Shown here: positions 58,653 to 64,000 of the stretch, in pieces
Layout: every line of letters begins with the position of its first letter
How positions within the stretch are numbered: position 1 is the first letter of the stretch
NCBI GenBank assembly: GCA_022009795.1
Contig: CP091724.1
Coordinates: 1,401,501 to 1,465,500, forward strand
Source of the DNA: Anaerotruncus sp.
Lineage (GTDB): Bacteria > Bacillota > Clostridia > Oscillospirales > Acutalibacteraceae
DNA length: 64,000 nt
Reading direction: 5' to 3'
The notes under the pieces: model-generated
Told to the model about the DNA's origin: nothing
What the model saw: the letters and a program-made list of their open reading frames with translations, nothing else
The model's database searches: none
Translations under genes and position numbers: made by a program

Positions 58653-60615
58653 ATGGCTGAAAAAGAGAAATTTTATATCACCACACCTATATACTATCCC
58701 TCCGGAAATCCGCATATCGGCCACTGCTACACAACGGTTGCCTGCGATTCCATTGCAAGATACAGAAGATTGCAGGGCAGAGAGGTTATGTTTCTTACGG
58801 GAACGGATGAACACGGCCTTAAAATCGAGCAAAAAGCCGCCGAGGAGGGCGTTACACCCAAGCAATATGTTGACAAGGTTGTTGAAAAATTCAAAAGCCT
58901 TTGGCAATATATGAACATCAGCTACGACAGATATATCCGCACAACGGACGATTACCATGTTGAAGCGGTGCAAAAAATCTTTAAAGAGCTTTACGATAAA
59001 GGCTATATCTACAAGGGCGAATACAAGGGCAAATACTGCACGCCTTGCGAAAGCTTTTGGACGGAAAGCCAGCTTATAGACGGCAAATGCCCCGAATGCG
59101 GCAGAGAGGTTACCGAGGCGGCGGAGGAAGCATATTTCTTTAAAATGGCGCCTTTTGCGGACCGCATTGAGAAATTGCTGACCGAAACAGATTATTTGCA
59201 GCCGAAAACAAGGGCAAACGAGCTTGTTAACAACTTCATAAAGCCCGGTCTTGAGGATCTTTGCGTTTCCAGAACATCTTTCACATGGGGTATTCCCGTA
59301 ACATTTGACGAAAAGCATGTTATTTATGTTTGGATAGACGCGCTTTCAAACTATATCACCGCGCTCGGCTACAAAAACGATAAATACAACGATTTTGATA
59401 AGTTTTGGCCCGCGGATGTGCACATGGTTGCAAAAGACATTATGCGCTTTCACGCAATCATTTGGCCCGCAATGCTTATGGCGCTTGATTTGCCGCTGCC
59501 GAAGCACCTTGCCGTGCACGGTTGGATAACCTTTAACGGCCAAAAGATGAGCAAATCCATCGGCAATGTTGTTGACCCGTTTGTGCTTGGCGAAAGATAC
59601 GGCTGCGATGCAATCAGATATCATATTCTGCGCGAAATGGCTCTCGGTGCAGACAGCTCTTTTTCCAACGAAATCATGATAAACAGAATAAATTCCGACC
59701 TTGCAAACGATTTGGGCAATCTTGTTTCAAGAACCGTTGCAATGGTTGAAAAATACTTCGGCGGCACTTTGCCGACGGACAGAGAACCCGCCGAGATAGA
59801 CAACGAGCTTATCAACACGGTGCTGGCACTGCGCAAAAAAACGGATGAATATCTTGATTTAACCCAGCTTAACAACGCGCTTGCGGAAATTTTCAAGGTT
59901 ATTTCAAGAGCCAATAAATATATTGACGAAACAACGCCTTGGGTGCTCGGCAAGGACGAAAGCAAAAAAGCCCGCCTTGCAACGGTGCTTTATAACCTGC
60001 TTGAAGCAATCAGAGTGAGCACCACCCTGCTTTCCTGCTTTATGCCCACCACAATGCCTAAGGTTTGGGAGCAAATCGGCGCAGACGAAAGCCTTATCAC
60101 TTATGAAAACGCAGGCAAATTCGGAGTTCTTCCGGCTGATGTTACTGTTAAAAAGGGCCCGGCATTATTCCCGAGAATAGATGTTGAAAAAAAGAGATAG
60201 ACGAGCTTAACGAGCTGATTTCAAAGCAAATGAAGGAGGCAGAGGCAAAAGCATCCGGCAAGAAAGCAGAGCCGGAGGGAATTGCCCAAATCGGCATAGA
60301 CGATTTTTGCCAAGGTTGAGCTTCGCACGGCAAAAATTCTTGAATGCGAGCCTGTTAAAAAATCCAAAAAGCTGCTTAAAATTCAGGCAGACGACGGCAC
60401 GGATAAGCCCAGGCAAATCGTTTCCGGCATTTCGGAATACTACAAGCCCGACGAGCTTATCGGCAAAAACCGTTATCATAGTTGCAAACCTGAAGCCTGC
60501 AAAAACTTTGCGGCGAAATGAGCAACGGCATGCTGCTTGCCGCAGACACGGCAGACGGCGGAATCAAAGTGCTTTTTTTGCAGACGGCATGGAGCCTGGA
60601 ATGAGGCTTCGCTGA
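58653..60615 (+). CDS. metG: Methionyl-tRNA synthetase with C-terminal tRNA-binding domain
   Basis: About 655 aa. Class I signature NPHIGHCYTT (HIGH) and NGQKMSKSIGN (KMSKS); zinc knuckle CTPCES...CPECG near residues 127-147; anticodon-binding ...SDLANDLGNLVSRT. The C-terminal EMAP/Arc1p-like domain (DDFAKVELRTAKILECEPV, KPRQIVSGISEYYKP, GEMSNGMLLAA) is broken by five indels: near 60196, 60303, 60465, 60505 and 60575. All fall in the last 420 bp; the core 515 residues are clean. Confidence 0.95.
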
Positions 60616-60618
60616 TTT

Positions 60619-61385
60619 ATGGAGCGAAACATTTTCGATTCCCACAGCCATTACGACGATGAGCAGTTTGACGGCGACAGAAACGAACTTTTAGCCTCCC
60701 TGCCCCAAAAGGGCGTTGAGTTTGCCGTTTCCTGCGGCTGCGATTTGGAAACCTGCGAAAAAAACAGACAAATCGCCGAAAAAAATACGATTATATATAT
60801 TTTGCCGCGGGCTTTCACCCCGAAAATTTGGAGGGCGCAGAGCTTTCGCAGCTTGAAAAAATCAAGGAATATGCGGCGCACGAAAAATGCGTTGCCATCG
60901 GCGAAATCGGGCTTGATTACCACTGGATGAATTCTTCCAAAGAAAAGCAGCGCGAATTTTTCACGCGGCAATGCCTGCTTGCAAACGAGCTTGATATGCC
61001 CGTTATAGTGCACGACAGAGAAGCCCACGGCGACACGCTTGATATTTTAAAGCAAACTCAACCAAAGGGCGTTGTGCACTGCTTTTCCGGCTCTAAGGAA
61101 ATGGCGGCGGACATCATCCGCCTCGGCATGTATATAGGGCTGAACGGCGTGGCAACCTTTAAAAACGCACGCAAAAGCCTTGAGGTGGCAAAAACAATTC
61201 CGCTTGATCGCCTTGTGCTTGAAACGGACTGCCCTTATTTGGCGCCCGAGCCCTTCAGAGGCAGGCGAAACGACAGCTCTTATATCATTTACATTGCAAA
61301 AAGGCTGGCGCCCGAGCTGAATGTTTCGGAGCAGGAGCTTTTAAGCATCACAAACGAAAATGCGCGCCGCCTTTATAATATGTAA
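60619..61385 (+). CDS. tatD: TatD family metal-dependent hydrolase (DNase)
   Basis: About 255 aa TIM-barrel. IFDSHSHYDDEQFDGDR (HxH metal ligands), AIGEIGLDYHW (Glu), PVIVHDREAHGDTLDIL (His), VVHCFSGSKEMAADII (His) and ETDCPYLAPEPFRG (Asp). One or two indels near 60783-60800 (A7 and nearby) restore YDYIYFAAGFHPENLEG. Starts 3 nt after metG, as in many Firmicutes where metG-tatD are neighbours. Ends at a strong terminator. Confidence 0.94.
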
Positions 61386-61426
61386 AAATATATAATTATA
61401 ATAAATCGCAAAATACCAAAGAAACA

Positions 61427-61475
61427 AAGCGTGTGCTTCCGAACGGGAAACACACGCTTATATTTTGCTTTTATT
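61427..61475 (+). terminator. Terminator after tatD
   Basis: Stem AAGCGTGTG(C)TTCC / GGGAA(A)CACACGCTT with a 4-nt loop, then TATATTTTGCTTTT. Confidence 0.8.
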
Positions 61476-61583
61476 TAATTTAATTAAGTGATTTCAGCCG
61501 CTGAAATTGCAAAGCGGGCGAAAATAAGCAATCCGGAATTAAACCCGATATGCAAAAAGCTATACCGCGCGCGAAATCGGGCG

Positions 61584-62624
61584 TTACCATTTATTATGCA
61601 CGCGCTCGGCAAATGCAAGCTTATCCTTAATTTTGATTTCGGTGCCGTCATCAAGAATTGCCGTGCCGCTGATTTTGCCGAAAACCTGGTGCGGCAGCAT
61701 GCACATAAACTTAATATCCAGCGGCGCCTGGCGGTCTATAATCGGCTCAAAGGTCATTTCAAAGCGCCCGTCGGACGAAGTGAAAGTCCACGGCTGCATA
61801 TAAAGATATTCCTCGCCGCTTTTGGGGATATTGAAGGTAACGTCCGCCAGCTTATGCGAAGTGCCGTTATAAAACAGCATATTCTCGCTTGCGGCGCTTG
61901 TGTTGCCGAAGCCGTAACCGATATTGAAGCCGAAGCGGCTGCCGTCCTCCAAAATCATTTGGCCGGAGCCCCAATACCAGGTGTTATCATAAGTCCAAAC
62001 GCCTCTGCCCCAATCAAGGGTGGCAAGAGCGCCGTTTTCGGAATTAAATTCGTATTTTTTACCGTCAAACGAAAACCAGCCCTCGGCACGCATGCAATTT
62101 ATTTTTTGATTATAATAAAAATGCTTATCCTTATCAAAAGGCGTGGCGATAACCATGCTTTCGGGCGGAATATCCGAAAGCACAATATCGAATTTAAGCG
62201 GCTTTTTCGTGTTGCAATAATTTGCGTATGTGCCGAAAAGGTGCCTTGATTTTCCGTCGTTTTCAAAGGTCATTTCCGCCGTGCCCACCTTGGCATGCAC
62301 ATCGCCGATTTTTGAGGAAAGCGGCATATGAAGCTTGCCCATAGGAAACGCGCCGATTTCGGAATCGTTCATTTGGCGCGGGCATTTTCCGAAGCGCAAA
62401 ATCGAAGCCGAAACGCAGCTTACATAAGCCGCGTCCGAAACGGTGAGGCAAATGCCGTAATCCTGCGTGCCCACATAATAATAATCCCATTCCTTTATTC
62501 GCATGGCGGGTGCCTTGATATCTGCCCTTGAATACTGCCAATAAAGCTTTTTCGCAAAGCCCGGCTCGGCGATATTCCCCGTATCATCGAGCAGCCTTTG
62601 CGGCCTTGTGATTTCATGCTGCAT
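61584..62624 (-). CDS. DUF2804 domain-containing protein
   Basis: 346 aa, uninterrupted. Matches the DUF2804 (PF10974) pattern: MQHEITRPQRLLDDTGNIAEPGF (RPxxLLDxxGN-like opening shown in its first 20 residues as MQHEITRPQRLLDDTGNIAE), IKEWDYYYVGTQDYG, and ATLDWGRGVWTYDNTWYWG in the middle. Mostly beta, lipocalin-like, no signal peptide. Function unknown; relatives occur in bacteria and fungi. Monocistronic on the minus strand. Confidence 0.85.
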   Translation of the reverse strand: MQHEITRPQRLLDDTGNIAEPGFAKKLYWQYSRADIKAPAMRIKEWDYYYVGTQDYGICLTVSDAAYVSCVSASILRFGKCPRQMNDSEIGAFPMGKLHMPLSSKIGDVHAKVGTAEMTFENDGKSRHLFGTYANYCNTKKPLKFDIVLSDIPPESMVIATPFDKDKHFYYNQKINCMRAEGWFSFDGKKYEFNSENGALATLDWGRGVWTYDNTWYWGSGQMILEDGSRFGFNIGYGFGNTSAASENMLFYNGTSHKLADVTFNIPKSGEEYLYMQPWTFTSSDGRFEMTFEPIIDRQAPLDIKFMCMLPHQVFGKISGTAILDDGTEIKIKDKLAFAERVHNKW

Positions 62625-62654
62625 AAAAATGATTCCCCCTTAAAAAATCATAAA

Positions 62655-63154
62655 TTACTGCAAATATTTTTTTATTGCGGAATATTCGCGCACAAGCTCT
62701 TCAATGCCCATTCTTGCATTAGCCGGGCTTGTGGAGGGCAGGCAAACGGCTTCAATTCCCGTTTTTGGGCAGCTGATATTTGCAATAAAATTTATAGGCT
62801 GCCTTACCCGTTGCGAATATTCCTTTAACGGGTGCCGAGCGCAAAATCACATTCAAATCCGCGGGCACCGCATTTTTTATGCTTGAATCCGCCGCGCCGC
62901 AGATATCGCATTCGCAAAGCACATCCCAAAGAGCAATTTTGTGATTGAGCAAAAAGCGGGTTTTGCCCTCGTTATCGGCAGGGATTTCAGAGCCGAGCAC
63001 GATTGAAAGCACACGCCAAAAGCGATTTTGCACATTGCCGTAATAAAAATCGTTTTCCCGCGATTTGGGCGACGGCATTGTGCCCAAAATCAGCACTCTG
63101 CTTTGTGAATCATATATGGGCGCAAACGGATGAATTTTATGCTTTTTGTTCCAT
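62655..63154 (-). CDS. Hypoxanthine-DNA-glycosylase-like protein (uracil-DNA glycosylase superfamily)
   Basis: About 166 aa. MEQKHKIHPFAPIYDSQS, then LILGTMPSPKSREN and FYYGNVQNRFWRVL, the signature of the family-6 (HDG) glycosylases that remove deaminated adenine; NHKIALWDVLCECDICGAAD and LPSTSPANARM (late motif) complete the fold. Two indels: near 63141 (TTTTT) and near 62762 (TTTTT). No SD is visible before ATG 63154. Base-excision DNA repair. Confidence 0.85.
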
Positions 63155-63222
63155 AACTTGATATTAACACAAAGGCAAATAAAATAAAAAGAGAATATTT
63201 TTTTAAAATAAATAAAAAGTTA

Positions 63223-63251
63223 TTGACAACGCCTGCATAATTTGCTATTAT
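63223..63251 (+). promoter_or_regulatory. Promoter of tRNA-Asn
   Basis: TTGACA (63223-63228), 17 nt, TATTAT (63246-63251); start expected near 63258, about 20 nt before the mature tRNA. Confidence 0.85.
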
Positions 63252-63278
63252 ATTAACGCACTTGAGATTGCAACACAT

Positions 63279-63354
63279 TCCTCAATAGCTCAGTCGGTAG
63301 AGCATGCGGCTGTTAACCGCAGGGTCGTTGGTTCGAGTCCAACTTGGGGAGCCA
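63279..63354 (+). tRNA. tRNA-Asn (GTT)
   Basis: 76 nt. Acceptor TCCTCAA pairs with TTGGGGA (one T-G), D arm GCTC..GAGC, anticodon stem GCGGC/ACCGC region with loop CTGTTAA (anticodon GTT), T arm TTGGTTCGAGTCCAA, discriminator G and encoded CCA. Confidence 0.97.
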
Positions 63355-63357
63355 CGA

Positions 63358-63388
63358 AGAGATACTCTTTTGAGTATCTCTTTTTTTA
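63358..63388 (+). terminator. Terminator after tRNA-Asn
   Basis: AGAGATACTC-TTTT-GAGTATCTCT, a perfect 10-bp stem, then T7. Confidence 0.93.
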
Positions 63389-63504
63389 TTTGTTTTCGTC
63401 CGATTTTTACTTCTTTTATGCCGCGTGTATGATTTTTTTATTGAACACTGCATTTTTGTGTGATAAAATAAATATACAATTTGCGGCATAAGGAGGCTCA
63501 TATT

Positions 63505-64000
63505 ATGGGCAAAGAAAAGAAAAAAAATCAAAAAAACATTTGGCAATTTGTGAAATTTGCGCTGTTTTTCGGCATCAGCCGGCATTATTCAGGTGGCAAG
63601 CTTTACTTTAATGAGCGAGGTTATCATCAAGCTGCCGTTTTTCCAAAATTTAATGGAAACAAACACAAGCTTTGCAAAAATCATGCAAAACGAATACGGC
63701 CCCATGTATTTGATTGCACTGATTCTTTCCGTGCTTTGGAATTTCACCTTCAACAGAAAATTCACCTTTAAATCTGCGGCAAACATTCCGATTGCAATGC
63801 TTAAGGTTTTTGCCTTTTATCTTGTTTTCACGCCTGTTTCAACAATTTTGGGCAATTATTTCACGGCAAAATTTGCGGATGTTACGGCAATCAACTATAT
63901 TGTGCTCGGCTGCACAATGGCCTGCAACATGATAACGGAATTCCTTTACGATAAATTTGTGGTTTTCCGCAATCAGGAAAACACCGCCGAAACAAAAAAA
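63505..64000 (+). CDS. GtrA family membrane protein (3' end outside window)
   Basis: At least 165 aa, four hydrophobic helices (PF04138). MGKEKKKNQKNIWQFVKFAL, then after one indel at TTTTT near 63563: SASAGIIQVASFTLMSEVII, LSVLWNFTFNRKFTFKS (the conserved FN-R-x-x-T-F block), ITEFLYDKFVVF. GtrA-like proteins flip undecaprenyl-phosphate-linked sugars or join teichoic-acid glycosylation. ATG after AAGGAGG. No stop before position 64000. Confidence 0.88.

Noticed and set aside
61488..62249. 253-codon open frame on the + strand
   Set aside because: It is antisense to the intact DUF2804 gene, has no SD and no family-like sequence.
1..64000. CRISPR array, prophage or transposase genes
   Set aside because: No regularly spaced repeats, integrase or transposase reading could be found on either strand.

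Overview
The window comes from a Firmicutes (Clostridia) chromosome, most like an anaerobic, gut-type Oscillospiraceae relative. The evidence is a six-gene Rnf complex with ApbE, a full F-type ATP synthase operon, an archaeal/eukaryote-type ProRS, an ECF vitamin transporter, Gram-positive SD sequences (AGGAGG) and consensus sigma-A promoters. This is inference from gene content. No 16S gene is present.

Layout. 1-15.5 kb is a cell-surface polysaccharide locus. Three glycosyltransferase genes on + (1-2618) converge on a shared terminator with a 12-gene minus-strand operon (2699-15491). That operon runs from its start: sugar-phosphate transferase, aldo/keto reductase, split transketolase, two GT4s, EpsG-like polymerase, two GT2s, flippase, CDP-glycerol-type transferase and GT14. 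It is driven by a near-consensus promoter with a 17-bp palindrome in its spacer. 15.7-23.3 kb (minus) is rnfCDGEAB followed by apbE, a NusG-II protein, a Gx-type membrane protein and a gamma-carbonic anhydrase-like protein. 23.4-25.5 kb holds a His-tailed lipoprotein and a HAD-TudS (DUF523) fusion. 25.6-32.0 kb (minus) is atpBEFHAGDC. 32.4-35.0 kb (+) is proS and galE. 35.2-42.6 kb (minus) is an ECF transporter, cobO, an MreB-like gene and recD2. 43-55.1 kb (minus) is rpoB-rpoC-rpsL-rpsG-fusA-tuf. 55.5-61.4 kb (+) is a peptide-type binding protein, VanZ, nagB, metG and tatD. The end holds a DUF2804 gene and a hypoxanthine-DNA-glycosylase-like gene (minus), tRNA-Asn and a truncated GtrA gene.

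How the parts work together. Rnf couples ferredoxin:NAD+ electron flow to an ion gradient and ApbE supplies its covalent FMN. The ATP synthase spends the gradient; its c-subunit lacks the Na+ ligands, so H+ is expected. The ECF transporter and CobO probably form a corrinoid uptake and adenosylation unit.

Sequence quality. About half of the genes, including indispensable ones (rpoC, metG, proS, atpA/D/E/F/H), are broken by single-base indels, nearly all in A/T runs. No run longer than 8 was seen. I therefore treat these as probable homopolymer errors and give each gene its full reconstructed span, naming the breaks. 'Frameshift' below means this kind of break unless stated otherwise.
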